DNA of 64,000 bases from a virus: positions 55,869 through 119,868 of the IMG/VR virus record IMGVR_UViG_3300030110_003594. One strand, 5' to 3'. A program made the position numbers and the translations under genes. A model generated the notes under the pieces. The model worked only from the letters and a program-made list of their open reading frames with translations, was not told where the DNA came from and did not search any database. Each line of letters starts with the position of its first letter. Position 1 is the stretch's first letter. This document shows, piece by piece, positions 27,506 to 36,328 of the stretch.

Positions 27506-30280
27506 TTATTTTTTCTTCTTCTTTTTAGTTTCACTTTCCTTTTTTGGAACATCATATTTGTTTTTATTTTCACGTGCAATCTCAAGATTTGTATTAGCAA
27601 TTTCACGTTGAGTAGCTAATTTTTGTCTATCAACATCTATCTTAGATTGATCAAGTGAAGATTTTCTTGCTGACTCTTCTCTTTTAAAATCCATTTGATC
27701 TCTATATTGATCTCTTTGCTCCATATCTTTCATTGCATCACGGAAATCACTTTGTTGATTTTGATCAATATCTGTTTGTGCACCATAACCTGCAGCTCTA
27801 ATTTCAGCAACCATAAGATCATTTTTACGTTCTTCAGCATTTTGTTGAGCTTGGAAGTCACGTTCAGCTTGTTTTTCTTTAGCTTGTGCTTCAAGTTGTT
27901 GTTGTTGCATTTCTTGCTGTTGTTGCATTTGAGCTTGTTTTTCTGCTTGTGTTTTCTCTTCTGCAGATTTAAGAATGTTTGAAACCTCAGCAATTGATTC
28001 AGCTTTAATAACACCTCCAAGATCATAAATACTTGCTCCTGTAGTATTATTAGTAAGTGCCATTTGTTTTAATTGATCTAGAATAGCTCTATGATTTGTT
28101 TTAGTTGTACAGAATATATTAAAATCTCTCATTAATAATTCTGTCCCATTAATAGTAAAGTTTACTTTTTCTGCTTCACTGGATATATAGTTTAATCTTA
28201 CACTTGGCATTTTACTATGATAGTATTGTGAAAGATCAGTTCTCATTTGATGTACCCTTGGCATAAGATTATCTGAATGTTGAATAAAGTACATCTCTGT
28301 TTGTGCATAAGAAGCTTGTATAGCTTGTTGTACACCTGTTGCAGTTTGTCTTGCAACTTCTTGCCCCATTCTTTGTGGATTAACACCAATTGCTTCAAAT
28401 GCTTGATTCTTGAAATGATTTGCTAATTGAATTCTTGACATTAATCTTCCTGACTGTTCAAGATTTAAAGTTTGATAATGATTAAAGTTTGTAGCATTTT
28501 CTGTATTAGTAATTGAAGTATCTAATGGTAACATACCAAAATCCTTCATTGCTACATAAGCTTTAGCCATATTATTTTTACCCCAGTCTTCACCCATTGA
28601 ATGACGTGGTAATGCATTTTGATCAAACATAATAACAGTTCCCAACTCATCTACTAGAATATCTGCTATTTGATTATTAACCATATTATAACCTACTTGA
28701 TAAGGTTTCATTAAATCAACAAGTGATGTTGATCTTGTATTTCTATCTGAAAATACTCTTCCTTCAATTGGAAGTTTAACTCCATATAAGTTGTTATCTC
28801 CTTTAAATTGGAATTGTACTCTACCTGGAGTTGCTTTATTTATGCCTAAGTATATTGGATTAAAGTCTGTTCCTGATTCTGTTCTCCAAGAATTAGGTAA
28901 ATTTCTTCCTATTTTAACTCCACCCCAAACTTCATTTACCCAGATCCAATCTACATGTTCTCCTTCTGCAAGATTATCTTTTGTTTTATTTTTAAACAGG
29001 TTTGTATTATAAATAGGTTTATGTGTTGTTTTAAAATTTTCATCAACTATTAATTGTTCTACTTCTCCATCTGTATGTACTCTTGTAAGATGTCCCACCT
29101 TTCTTTGTGTCTTCCAATAAATAGTGGAAACTCTTAACATGTCTGTTGTACCCCATGCGTTAATATCTTCTCCTTGACTTAATATTTCACTTACTACATC
29201 TCCTCCACCTCCTGGATTAGTTGCCCAGTTTGTCATAAATTGTCTATATGCTAATGAAGGTGCATTAGTATTCCACTTATGAGATTTAGTAGCATCATAG
29301 AATGAACCATCATTTTGTACTGGATAATTCATATAAATAGCTGATTTAGCTGGATGGATAGCCTCTAATGACTCTAATTGTTTTTTAGTCATTAAATATC
29401 CATATGTATCTATAACATCTGAAATAGTTAACATTTCACATTTACCACCATAATTAGAATCTGATATATATCTTACATCTGGAGACTTTTGATAAAAGGT
29501 GAGAACAGGATTCCATAATTCAACATCATAGTCATCTTCTAACATACGGAAGTGCCAGAACTCTCTATCACAAATAAGCATATCACGGAATGCTCTTTCT
29601 TCAAGTTCCTGCATTTTAAATCTTTCTTCATCAACTCTCATTTGATGGGAAGCCCATTCTTCTACAAGACTTCTATAATCTTTTGTAAAAAATTCTTCTA
29701 TTTCAGGTAATGACTTAAGTCTTTCCGGTGCTAACTGTTCTTGTGCATCAGCTGCATTAGGATCCATTCCCATCTCAATCATTTGTTGAGTAACTTTAGC
29801 TTGTGCATCATTTAATAGATTTTCCTCTATTAACTTTCTTTTATCTTCCATCATTTCATTATATGAAAGATCATCTACTGCTCTAAACTGAACTCTTGAA
29901 AATCTTTTAGAAAATTCTCCTGAAAGAACATTAATAACATTTGGAATTATAGGATAGAATTTAAGTTCTAAAGCAGACTCATCCTCTTTAGTTAGAACTT
30001 CCATTAATTCTTTATATTGATTATCTTCTTCAATTATATAATCAGATTTATCAATAATACCTTTTGCAAGTTTATAGTTTTTTAATAATTTTCTTGAATT
30101 TCTTCTAAGAAAGTTTATACCTTGTTCTTCTAACCAATCCAAATTCCAAGCAGCCCAATCTAAATTCTTTTTCTTTGATGACAAGAATTGAATAGGTTGT
30201 GTTAAGCTTGATGTAGCTGGATACTTAGATTGTTTGGCTTTAGCACCATTCTTCAGTTGAAGAGCATTAAGTATTTGCAT
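27506..30280 (-). CDS. Portal protein
   Basis: 924 residues. Assigned by its place directly after the large terminase and by typical portal features: a central part with long helices and beta segments (ILVDELGTVIMFDQNALPRH, then RMGQEVARQTATGVQQAIQA) and a long C-terminal Gln/Glu/Lys coiled coil from about residue 770 (AQMQQQQEMQQQQLEAQAKE). It ends in a Lys run. The portal forms the 12-subunit ring through which DNA enters and leaves the head. The long charged C-terminal extension resembles that of crAss-like portals. A leader overlapping a 22-codon ORF separates it from the terminase gene. Confidence 0.85.
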   Translation of the reverse strand: MQILNALQLKNGAKAKQSKYPATSSLTQPIQFLSSKKKNLDWAAWNLDWLEEQGINFLRRNSRKLLKNYKLAKGIIDKSDYIIEEDNQYKELMEVLTKEDESALELKFYPIIPNVINVLSGEFSKRFSRVQFRAVDDLSYNEMMEDKRKLIEENLLNDAQAKVTQQMIEMGMDPNAADAQEQLAPERLKSLPEIEEFFTKDYRSLVEEWASHQMRVDEERFKMQELEERAFRDMLICDREFWHFRMLEDDYDVELWNPVLTFYQKSPDVRYISDSNYGGKCEMLTISDVIDTYGYLMTKKQLESLEAIHPAKSAIYMNYPVQNDGSFYDATKSHKWNTNAPSLAYRQFMTNWATNPGGGGDVVSEILSQGEDINAWGTTDMLRVSTIYWKTQRKVGHLTRVHTDGEVEQLIVDENFKTTHKPIYNTNLFKNKTKDNLAEGEHVDWIWVNEVWGGVKIGRNLPNSWRTESGTDFNPIYLGINKATPGRVQFQFKGDNNLYGVKLPIEGRVFSDRNTRSTSLVDLMKPYQVGYNMVNNQIADILVDELGTVIMFDQNALPRHSMGEDWGKNNMAKAYVAMKDFGMLPLDTSITNTENATNFNHYQTLNLEQSGRLMSRIQLANHFKNQAFEAIGVNPQRMGQEVARQTATGVQQAIQASYAQTEMYFIQHSDNLMPRVHQMRTDLSQYYHSKMPSVRLNYISSEAEKVNFTINGTELLMRDFNIFCTTKTNHRAILDQLKQMALTNNTTGASIYDLGGVIKAESIAEVSNILKSAEEKTQAEKQAQMQQQQEMQQQQLEAQAKEKQAERDFQAQQNAEERKNDLMVAEIRAAGYGAQTDIDQNQQSDFRDAMKDMEQRDQYRDQMDFKREESARKSSLDQSKIDVDRQKLATQREIANTNLEIARENKNKYDVPKKESETKKKKKK

Positions 30281-30283
30281 ATC

Positions 30284-30352
30284 TTATTTTTTTAGTATAT
30301 ATACTACAGGAATATCTCCCCATGTTGTTGTTGTTGTCCAATAATTTTTCAT
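30284..30352 (-). CDS. Tiny ORF (22 codons) between terminase and portal genes
   Basis: Encodes MKNYWTTTTTWGDIPVVYIL plus two Lys. Its ATG overlaps the terminase stop (ATGA) and its stop lies 3 bases before the portal ATG, so it fills the junction exactly. It could be a real microprotein or a coupling leader that carries ribosomes to the portal start. No homologue is recognised. Confidence 0.4.
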   Translation of the reverse strand: MKNYWTTTTTWGDIPVVYILKK

Positions 30353-32541
30353 TTTATATTTTTAAAAGGTGACTTTTTAAATTTTTTACTATTTGACAAT
30401 TTTCTATTTCTCCCTAAATTCTTAAAAGGGTTCATAGATAATTTATACAAATTTTGTGAATTATCCAAGTTATTTGCTGACTTATCACTCTCTTTACGTT
30501 TTAAATAGCCTCTATTTGACTGTTGAACTCTTGCAAATGCTATTAATGAAGAAAATGCTACTAGTCTATCCACGTTTAATCCTGGATAATATTGTGACAT
30601 TTCAGTTAGTAACATTGGATCAGGAATTCTTTCTATTCCAAAAGTTTGTTTAACTACTTCACCATTGTCATCTAACTCTTCGTCTATTGCTTCTCTTATA
30701 TATTCTATTGCATAAGAGATTAAATGATTTTTAAATAATGTACCTGTATTTTTCCAACCATATTCTTGATATACTGTTCTATTTGAACCAAGGTCTTTTA
30801 GAAATAAAACTTGTTGTTTAGGTACAAGATATTTTTGTTTTCTTCTTGCAATCATATGTTGTATAAACAAAGATATATTATTTTCAACAATAGTCCAAGC
30901 TTTATACCATTCTATGATCATTTCTAATCTTTCATGAGTTTTGTTTATATCATCAAATCTACCACACCATGCTGCAACAATTTTATCTTTCTCAATAAAT
31001 GTTTCCTTACCATCTGGAGTTTCTCTTGTAATTTCTACAGGATTTTTATAAACAAATATACTACATAATGAATCTGATGTAGTTGTCTTACCTTCTGATA
31101 CAGGGTCAATAGATGCATAATACATTCCAAAGTCTGGATTCTTAACAGGTCTTTCCCATACAACTATTGATCCTGTTTTATCCTCCATTTTTTTCTTTAC
31201 AGGAAAATGAGATATAGGTAATTTTTTTGTTCTACTTGCTACTATTCCTTTTTCATCTCTTTCTAATTTTATAAACTCATATGAATATTCTTTATCCTCA
31301 ATTTTTTTCATTTGTCTTGCAATTAGATTTTGAGGAAAAACGGCTTCTTGTCTATAAGCAAATGCTTCTGCTATATTAACTGGTTTCTGAGATATACGTA
31401 ATTGATATTGCTCAGGTGCTAAATCTTTTTGCCATTGTGCTCTTTCATCTTCAATTGCTTTGAGAGATTCTTTAATTAATGAATTTCCATATTTATCAAT
31501 ATGTGGAGGCATAGACCATTGTTCTGGAATAAATAATCCTGCAACACCTATACCACCTTTATCATCCATAAGATCAGTTTCTACAGCATATATATCATTT
31601 GATTGTGGATTAAGAATAAATTCTTTTAATGGATTACATTGATTAAGATCACCTACTGATCCTGCTGCAATAAACATACCTGTTGTCATCATACCTGATG
31701 TCATAGCTGGTCTGATATACTCATATGTTTGATCCATCTTTGGAGCAATACCAGCTTCTTCATGAAAAAAGAAAGTACAAGGTCCACCTACACCTGTTGT
31801 TGCATTTTTTTCAAAAGATGCACCTTGTATTTTAGACATAAGTCCTTTGTTGGTTTTTCTATTATTTATTCTTACTTCTATCTTTTGTTCCCAAAGTAAT
31901 ACTTTTTCTGGAGTACATGGTCTATACCATGCTGTATGTTCATTAAGAAATGTTTTATATTCATCTAAGAATTTCCAGGATCCTTTATCATTTATATAAT
32001 CTTTAAGTGATGCTCCTATTTTACATATTGATCCTTCTTCAAACCAAAATTGATTTATGATTTTTCCCATATGAAAGTATGAAGAAGCTATTTGTCTTTT
32101 TTTTAGAATTGCTGCATGTTTATAATGTAATTCAGCTAGTATTTCATATAAAGCCATATGATATTGAGCATCTCTTACTTTTGCAAAACCATATTTTTTT
32201 TCTTCTTTATCAAAAATTGGTAAGAAGTTTAACCACATATAATAATCTCTGGTTAAATAAAATACATTCTTTTTACCATGAAAGAACACACCATTTTTAC
32301 ATTTATCTTTTTGATCTTCCCAATATTTTATATAATCTTTAGATCTAAATGGTTTATCACAATAAAATCCTTGTTTATCAAAATTTTTTGCTTGTTCATT
32401 AAACAGTAAAGCTGCATCATCAAATTCATATTGTCCAGGTTCTTTAAAAAGATCAATAAGATACTTAGTGAATTCTTCTCTTGTTTCAAATTCAGTAGTA
32501 TCCCATTTACCATCTTTATATGTTGGAACTGTTTTATACAT
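30349..32541 (-). CDS. terL: Large terminase subunit (packaging ATPase/nuclease)
   Basis: 730 residues. An N-terminal ATPase has a degenerate Walker A region (KKRQIASSYFHMG, about residue 145) and Walker B PCTFFFHEEAG with the catalytic Glu pair near 258. The C-terminal RNase H-like nuclease begins YYASIDPVSEGKTTTSDS (Asp near 478), with FLKDLGSNRTVYQEYGWKNT supplying a later acidic residue. The protein cuts concatemeric DNA and pumps it through the portal. The start overlaps the co-chaperonin gene by 8 bp and the portal follows. The basic C-terminus (SKKFKKSPFKNIK) may contact the portal. No small terminase is recognised nearby. Confidence 0.93.
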   Translation of the reverse strand: MYKTVPTYKDGKWDTTEFETREEFTKYLIDLFKEPGQYEFDDAALLFNEQAKNFDKQGFYCDKPFRSKDYIKYWEDQKDKCKNGVFFHGKKNVFYLTRDYYMWLNFLPIFDKEEKKYGFAKVRDAQYHMALYEILAELHYKHAAILKKRQIASSYFHMGKIINQFWFEEGSICKIGASLKDYINDKGSWKFLDEYKTFLNEHTAWYRPCTPEKVLLWEQKIEVRINNRKTNKGLMSKIQGASFEKNATTGVGGPCTFFFHEEAGIAPKMDQTYEYIRPAMTSGMMTTGMFIAAGSVGDLNQCNPLKEFILNPQSNDIYAVETDLMDDKGGIGVAGLFIPEQWSMPPHIDKYGNSLIKESLKAIEDERAQWQKDLAPEQYQLRISQKPVNIAEAFAYRQEAVFPQNLIARQMKKIEDKEYSYEFIKLERDEKGIVASRTKKLPISHFPVKKKMEDKTGSIVVWERPVKNPDFGMYYASIDPVSEGKTTTSDSLCSIFVYKNPVEITRETPDGKETFIEKDKIVAAWCGRFDDINKTHERLEMIIEWYKAWTIVENNISLFIQHMIARRKQKYLVPKQQVLFLKDLGSNRTVYQEYGWKNTGTLFKNHLISYAIEYIREAIDEELDDNGEVVKQTFGIERIPDPMLLTEMSQYYPGLNVDRLVAFSSLIAFARVQQSNRGYLKRKESDKSANNLDNSQNLYKLSMNPFKNLGRNRKLSNSKKFKKSPFKNIK

Positions 32542-32806
32542 CTTCTATAGCCCAAACATCTTGTTGTTTAAGTAATATGTGATCTTCATCCATATGTGTT
32601 ACTTTAACTGGTTGTATAAATTGATTAAACAATACAATTTCACCTTCATATATTCCTTTTACATCTTCACCTATACCTACTACAGTTCCTCTATCTTCTT
32701 TTTCTTGATTAGATTCTGGAATATAAATTCCTGTATCACCATAGGTTTCTTTTGCTTTGTGTTGTCTAATTAGGAGTCTATCTCCCACTGGTCTAATTTT
32801 GCTCAT
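32534..32806 (-). CDS. GroES-like co-chaperonin (Cpn10)
   Basis: 90 residues with the Cpn10 pattern: KIRPVGDRLLIRQHKAKE, a mobile-loop segment with TGIYIPESNQEKEDRGTVV, then EGEIVLFNQFIQPVKV and DEDHILLKQQDVWAIEDV. Full length for the family. By analogy with T4 gp31, which replaces GroES for folding the capsid protein, it probably pairs with host GroEL to fold a phage protein. It overlaps the terminase start by 8 bp in the head-assembly operon, supporting a role in capsid folding. Preceded by an A-rich leader without Shine-Dalgarno. Confidence 0.88.
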   Translation of the reverse strand: MSKIRPVGDRLLIRQHKAKETYGDTGIYIPESNQEKEDRGTVVGIGEDVKGIYEGEIVLFNQFIQPVKVTHMDEDHILLKQQDVWAIEDV

Positions 32807-32825
32807 TTTAATTTGGTTTTAATTA

Positions 32826-33344
32826 TTACATTTGGTCATAAGCCAAGCCTTGTCCACCACGTACTTGACTTTTTTGTTCATCTTTCATATCATTATACGC
32901 TCCTTTAAATGATTGTCTTATACTATCAAACTTAGCAGCTGTATTTACTAATGCTGTAAGATTACCATCTCTCCCATGCTCTATTTGAGTTTTTTCCATA
33001 TATCTTGCTAATCTATCTAACATTGTCTTAATACCTTTATATGCTCTATATGTTGGTGTATGATAAAGTTCTTCACAAAGTTTAATAGCATTTCTTATAG
33101 TTTCATCTTCTGGAGATTCTTCTAAACCTACTTCATCTATTATTAATTCTTCTTTTTCATGTTCTGTCATATTAAAAAAAGGATTCATATCTGGATCTGG
33201 ACAAGTCATATAAAATATAAATAAATATACCTCCATATATGTATCTGGATATTTATCCATAATACCTTTAAGTGTTTTTATAGAGTAACAGTGTTCTGAT
33301 GGAATCACTTTACCATTTTGTACATCAAATAATTTTACTAACAT
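32826..33344 (-). CDS. Conserved unknown protein upstream of the terminase module
   Basis: 172 residues, helical and acidic to neutral. Starts MLVKLFDVQNGKVIPSEHCY, with a central FIFYMTCPDPDMNPFFNMTE and a C-terminal helix pair (YKGIKTMLDRLARYMEKTQI). The C-terminus is QSQ/Gly-rich. A gene of this form occurs just before the terminase in many Bacteroidota podophages, so a packaging role (small-terminase-like) is possible, but no HTH is evident. It overlaps the nuclease gene by 7 bp. Confidence 0.6.
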   Translation of the reverse strand: MLVKLFDVQNGKVIPSEHCYSIKTLKGIMDKYPDTYMEVYLFIFYMTCPDPDMNPFFNMTEHEKEELIIDEVGLEESPEDETIRNAIKLCEELYHTPTYRAYKGIKTMLDRLARYMEKTQIEHGRDGNLTALVNTAAKFDSIRQSFKGAYNDMKDEQKSQVRGGQGLAYDQM

Positions 33345-34171
33345 TGTGGATTATCTTTAAGCCACATAACAAGACTATTAACTTCATCTTTTAAATATGG
33401 CAATTCATACATTTTAATTTCTTTAATAATTGGTTCTCCTTGATCATTATACTTAGTGATAGGATAACCAAACTTGTTTTCACCTTCTTTTTCAAATGAT
33501 ACATGCTGTATTTGTAATTTACCTATTTTTAATTTAGGATTATGTTTTTTGATTATATATGCATATAAACTTAATTGCAAATTATAATGTTTTAAATTAC
33601 AATCATCAAGGTTATTAACAGGATTATACATTTTAGCTGTTATACCCTCCCAATTTGTAAATCCTTTTTCTTTAATTTCTTTATTAGTTTTATAATCTAA
33701 AATATTTATTTTACCATTAACAATACTAACAAGATCAGCCTGTCCACATATACCTAATGATTTTAAATAAACAAAATGTTCAGGGTATACACCATCTTTT
33801 AATTTTTGTTCAGGTGCAATCTTTATACCATTATCATCTGTTATTGGTCTTACAATTGGAACTTCAGTTCCGTCTCTTTCAATAGTATCCCATTCACATA
33901 AATTTTCTTCTCTCTGATCATGGTACCAATTACCAAGTTTAATTGCTCTCTGTGTTTCAGTATCCCAGGCATCAGTAATTTCTTTAGGTGTCATACCATA
34001 CCATTTAGATCTTTTGTTCTTAGATGATTTCTTAGCTTGACCATCTCTATCAAATTTGGGTTTAAACATACCTACAAAACTAGTAACACTAGTCCATTTA
34101 ATTTGATCTTTTTCTAGATCTTCATTAAGGCTTTCATATATATGTCCTTTTTCTTTAAATATTACCGGCAT
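33338..34171 (-). CDS. PD-(D/E)XK nuclease (Cas4/RecB-like fold)
   Basis: 277 residues. Core motif: GICGQADLVSIVNGKINILD, where the Asp of QADLV and the D-Y-K of ILDYKTN form the metal site, followed by a helix (LQLSLYAYIIKKHNPKLKIG) with the usual Gln/Tyr. An N-terminal His (GNWYHDQRE) supplies the additional motif. Such nucleases act in recombination or genome-end processing. Lying between head genes rather than replication genes, it could trim packaged DNA or resolve branches before packaging. A second enzyme of this fold is at 60015-60995. Confidence 0.8.
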   Translation of the reverse strand: MPVIFKEKGHIYESLNEDLEKDQIKWTSVTSFVGMFKPKFDRDGQAKKSSKNKRSKWYGMTPKEITDAWDTETQRAIKLGNWYHDQREENLCEWDTIERDGTEVPIVRPITDDNGIKIAPEQKLKDGVYPEHFVYLKSLGICGQADLVSIVNGKINILDYKTNKEIKEKGFTNWEGITAKMYNPVNNLDDCNLKHYNLQLSLYAYIIKKHNPKLKIGKLQIQHVSFEKEGENKFGYPITKYNDQGEPIIKEIKMYELPYLKDEVNSLVMWLKDNPQC

Positions 34172-34577
34172 CTCTCTTTTTTTGTTGTTCTTTTAATTTT
34201 TTAAAATGTTCTTCCTTCAATTTATTTATTTTTGCATCATAAGCTTTTTTAGCTTCATGACTTAGATACACTTGTTTTTTTAATTTATCTTCCATTTCTG
34301 GTGTCATAATTGCATCCCATCTTCCTTTTGGACAATCAGAAGACATAGCTCTTATTTTAAGACCAATACTACAACCACAATCTGAACAGCAAGGTTGTGT
34401 TTTAGGAACTGCACAACTTTTTCCTTCTCTATCTAATAAAGGACATATTTTACATTCTTGCCATCTTAATTTAGCAACAGCTTCTATATCATCATTTTTA
34501 AAAATTTTATTTTTTATACCTTCAGCAATTTGATCTAAATTACCTAATGCACTTAATAGTTTACTTATTCTCATCTT
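34155..34577 (-). CDS. Small Cys-rich zinc-ribbon-like protein
   Basis: 140 residues from ATG at 34577 (MRISKLLSALGNLDQIAE). An upstream ATG at 34610 would extend the overlap with the HU-like gene to 50 bp. Cys pattern CKICPLLDREGKSC, then CCSDCGCSIGLKI and DCPKGRW, is typical of a structural zinc site (DUF6171-like). The C-terminal 50 residues form a Lys-rich coiled coil. Probably binds nucleic acid or protein; the role is unknown. Confidence 0.7.
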   Translation of the reverse strand, partial: KMRISKLLSALGNLDQIAEGIKNKIFKNDDIEAVAKLRWQECKICPLLDREGKSCAVPKTQPCCSDCGCSIGLKIRAMSSDCPKGRWDAIMTPEMEDKLKKQVYLSHEAKKAYDAKINKLKEEHFKKLKEQQKKRDAGNI

Positions 34578-34920
34578 TAAACTTTTTTTTATTCTCAATA
34601 TTTTTTTCAATTGTCTCTAATAAATCTTCCATAGCTTTTAATTTTTGTTTTACTGGTATAGATTTATCATATCCATCAAATGTCATTTTTTCTAAATTAC
34701 CTAATATATCTTTATTTCTTTTAATATTGTTTTTCAATTTACCAACTCTAATTGAAAAGGTACCAAGATTAGGTATGTTAATCTTGGGATGTTTTAAATC
34801 TGATAAATTTTTTCTAACTCTATCATAGAAAAAAAATATAAAATCAGATACTAAATCTTTATGAACCTTTGCTTCTTCAGCAATGTCATCATAGAAGGAT
34901 TTATAATTCTTGGGATTCAA
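34561..34920 (-). CDS. HU/IHF-like DNA-binding protein
   Basis: 119 residues with the bacterial histone-like pattern: helical N-terminus (YDDIAEEAKVHKDLVSDFIF), then INIPNLGTFSIRVGKLKNN, the beta-arm start (NLGTF corresponds to the G-x-F motif of HU). The arm is shorter and the C-terminus ends in a Lys/Glu helix. crAss-like phages encode such IHF-like proteins in the virion block; they bend DNA during packaging, replication or transcription. Overlaps both neighbours, so translation is coupled. Confidence 0.8.
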   Translation of the reverse strand: MNPKNYKSFYDDIAEEAKVHKDLVSDFIFFFYDRVRKNLSDLKHPKINIPNLGTFSIRVGKLKNNIKRNKDILGNLEKMTFDGYDKSIPVKQKLKAMEDLLETIEKNIENKKKFKDENK

Positions 34921-35272
34921 TTCCTAAAATTTTAAAATCTAAAAACAATGTACCTTCAATCTGTATATCCATAGCAGGATTAAGAGATATTGTTTTTTTA
35001 TTATTTCCTTTTTTTACTATTAGTCCTTTCTTTTCTGCTTTTGATAAAGCATTTCTACAAGATTGAGGACTTTTAAATATTCCTAATTCAGATATTTTTT
35101 CACAAAATAAAGTTAATTCAATTCCTTCCATTAAAGCTAAAGAGTATAGACAATTCAGATCAGATGTGCTTATTTGAATATTATTAAAGAAGCAGTAGGT
35201 AAGGATTTGGTATTGTATAACCTCATCCTTACTTACTTTAATCTTTTTATCTATTTTATTAACTAAAGCCAT
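34901..35272 (-). CDS. Winged-helix-like putative DNA-binding protein
   Basis: 123 residues. The region LYSLALMEGIELTLFCEKIS followed by FKSPQSCRNALSKAEKKGLI and VKKGNNKKTISLNP looks like a winged helix with recognition helix and wing. It overlaps the HU-like gene by 20 bp. It may regulate the operon or act in packaging. Conserved-looking in crAss-like operons next to the IHF-like gene; fold assignment is by eye. Confidence 0.55.
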   Translation of the reverse strand: MALVNKIDKKIKVSKDEVIQYQILTYCFFNNIQISTSDLNCLYSLALMEGIELTLFCEKISELGIFKSPQSCRNALSKAEKKGLIVKKGNNKKTISLNPAMDIQIEGTLFLDFKILGIESQEL

Positions 35273-35883
35273 GTTGTTGGAATATCATCACTATCAAGCA
35301 AAGTATATGTAAAGTTATTACTCCAAGTATCTCTTGCTTTTCTCATTATTTTCATAAACTTAGTCCAATCATCATTAGCTGCAATTACTTGACAACCTGC
35401 TGACCATTTATCTACTTGACTAGATTTTTTACCAGCATATTTAGTTGCTCTATGAATATTAATACCAAATAATCCTGTATCTGTATTCTCTGTATTAAGA
35501 TTATACATATCATCTCTATTATTATCACGGTAAACTGTTACATTGTTTTGTTGTCCTAATGCTTCATATCTACCTTGATGTTTTCTAATTTTATGAGATT
35601 TTGGATATTGTCCAGGTTTTAAAATTGCAGTACCTTTACTTTTTAAAATAGGACTATCCATATAATGAGTTCCTGGATCAGTGGTGCAATCAAATTCATG
35701 ATATTGCCACTCACCATTTATCTTATATGATAGAGTCATTAAATCATCAAATGCGTTTGTAACCTTATTCTTAGTTAAAGAATTTCTCACTCCAACTATA
35801 TTTACGTTATAGTCACCAGATTCAAAAAACTTGTACCCCTTAGTTTCTAGTGCTCTCTTTATATGATCTACACTATACTTCAT
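35263..35883 (-). CDS. Putative endolysin with L,D-transpeptidase (YkuD-like) motif
   Basis: 206 residues from ATG at 35883 (MKYSVDHIKRALETKGYKF). The longer frame from 36075 lies inside the upstream gene and is not expected to be translated. Key features: DTGLFGINIHRATKYAGKKS and VDKWSAGCQVIAANDDW, that is a His and an S-x-G-C cysteine motif spaced as in L,D-transpeptidase catalytic sites. The N-terminal GVRNSLTKNKVTNAFDDLMT and the HYMDSPILKSKGTAILKPGQ segment recur in a family found in Bacteroidota phages. It probably cleaves or remodels peptidoglycan at lysis. A holin-like gene lies three genes upstream. It overlaps the upstream gene by 11 bp. Confidence 0.7.
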   Translation of the reverse strand: MKYSVDHIKRALETKGYKFFESGDYNVNIVGVRNSLTKNKVTNAFDDLMTLSYKINGEWQYHEFDCTTDPGTHYMDSPILKSKGTAILKPGQYPKSHKIRKHQGRYEALGQQNNVTVYRDNNRDDMYNLNTENTDTGLFGINIHRATKYAGKKSSQVDKWSAGCQVIAANDDWTKFMKIMRKARDTWSNNFTYTLLDSDDIPTTWL

Positions 35884-36238
35884 TGCTTTGTCTTTTAAGG
35901 GTTCTTTTAATTTGTTCTGCTGCTTCAGAACCTGATACTTTACTTGTATCAAATGACATTTTTTGTTCCTGTGTTGCAGGATTAGCAGGTGCTTCTTCAC
36001 CATCTTCTGGTGGTGTAGCCATTGTTTGAGCAATAAACATTTGTGCTTGTAATCTTTCAGCACGTGTTTTCTCAATGTCTCTTAAAAGTTCTTCATACTC
36101 TTTTTGAACTTTAAGGTGAGGAATATTTTCTTCATAATATGAAGTAATTTCCTTTCTTCTGTTATCTAAATCTTCTTTAGATATGTTTTCTCCACTTGAG
36201 TCTTCAACTGGAGATGTTGATTTTTTAGATTTTGCCAT
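35873..36238 (-). CDS. Coiled-coil conserved phage protein, unknown role
   Basis: 121 residues. N-terminal Lys/Ser-rich tail (MAKSKKSTSPVEDSSGEN), then a coiled coil (EYEELLRDIEKTRAERLQAQ) and a Pro/Glu linker (TPPEDGEEAPANPATQEQ). Such proteins are common in this place in Bacteroidota phage virion blocks; a scaffold or virion accessory role is possible. It is the first gene of a unit preceded by a promoter-like TATATTTG at 36274-36281. Confidence 0.6.
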   Translation of the reverse strand: MAKSKKSTSPVEDSSGENISKEDLDNRRKEITSYYEENIPHLKVQKEYEELLRDIEKTRAERLQAQMFIAQTMATPPEDGEEAPANPATQEQKMSFDTSKVSGSEAAEQIKRTLKRQSNEV

Positions 36239-36273
36239 CTTTTAAAATTTTAAATTAATAATTAAATTCTTGG

Positions 36274-36281
36274 CAAATATA
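36274..36281 (-). promoter_or_regulatory. Bacteroidota-type -7 promoter element
   Basis: The minus strand reads TATATTTG, matching TAnnTTTG, 35 bp upstream of the 35873-36238 gene in an otherwise A/T-only spacer. It probably starts the lysis/packaging/head transcription unit. No clear -33 element is visible. Confidence 0.45.
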
Positions 36282-36328
36282 TAAAAAAAGTTTAAATAAA
36301 AAAAGTTTAAAGGTTTTTTTTATTTTTT

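Noticed and set aside
35884-36075. N-terminal extension of the L,D-transpeptidase-like protein
   Set aside because: It lies inside the coiled-coil gene in another frame and encodes Lys/His/Gln-rich out-of-frame sequence; ATG at 35883 fits the family start.
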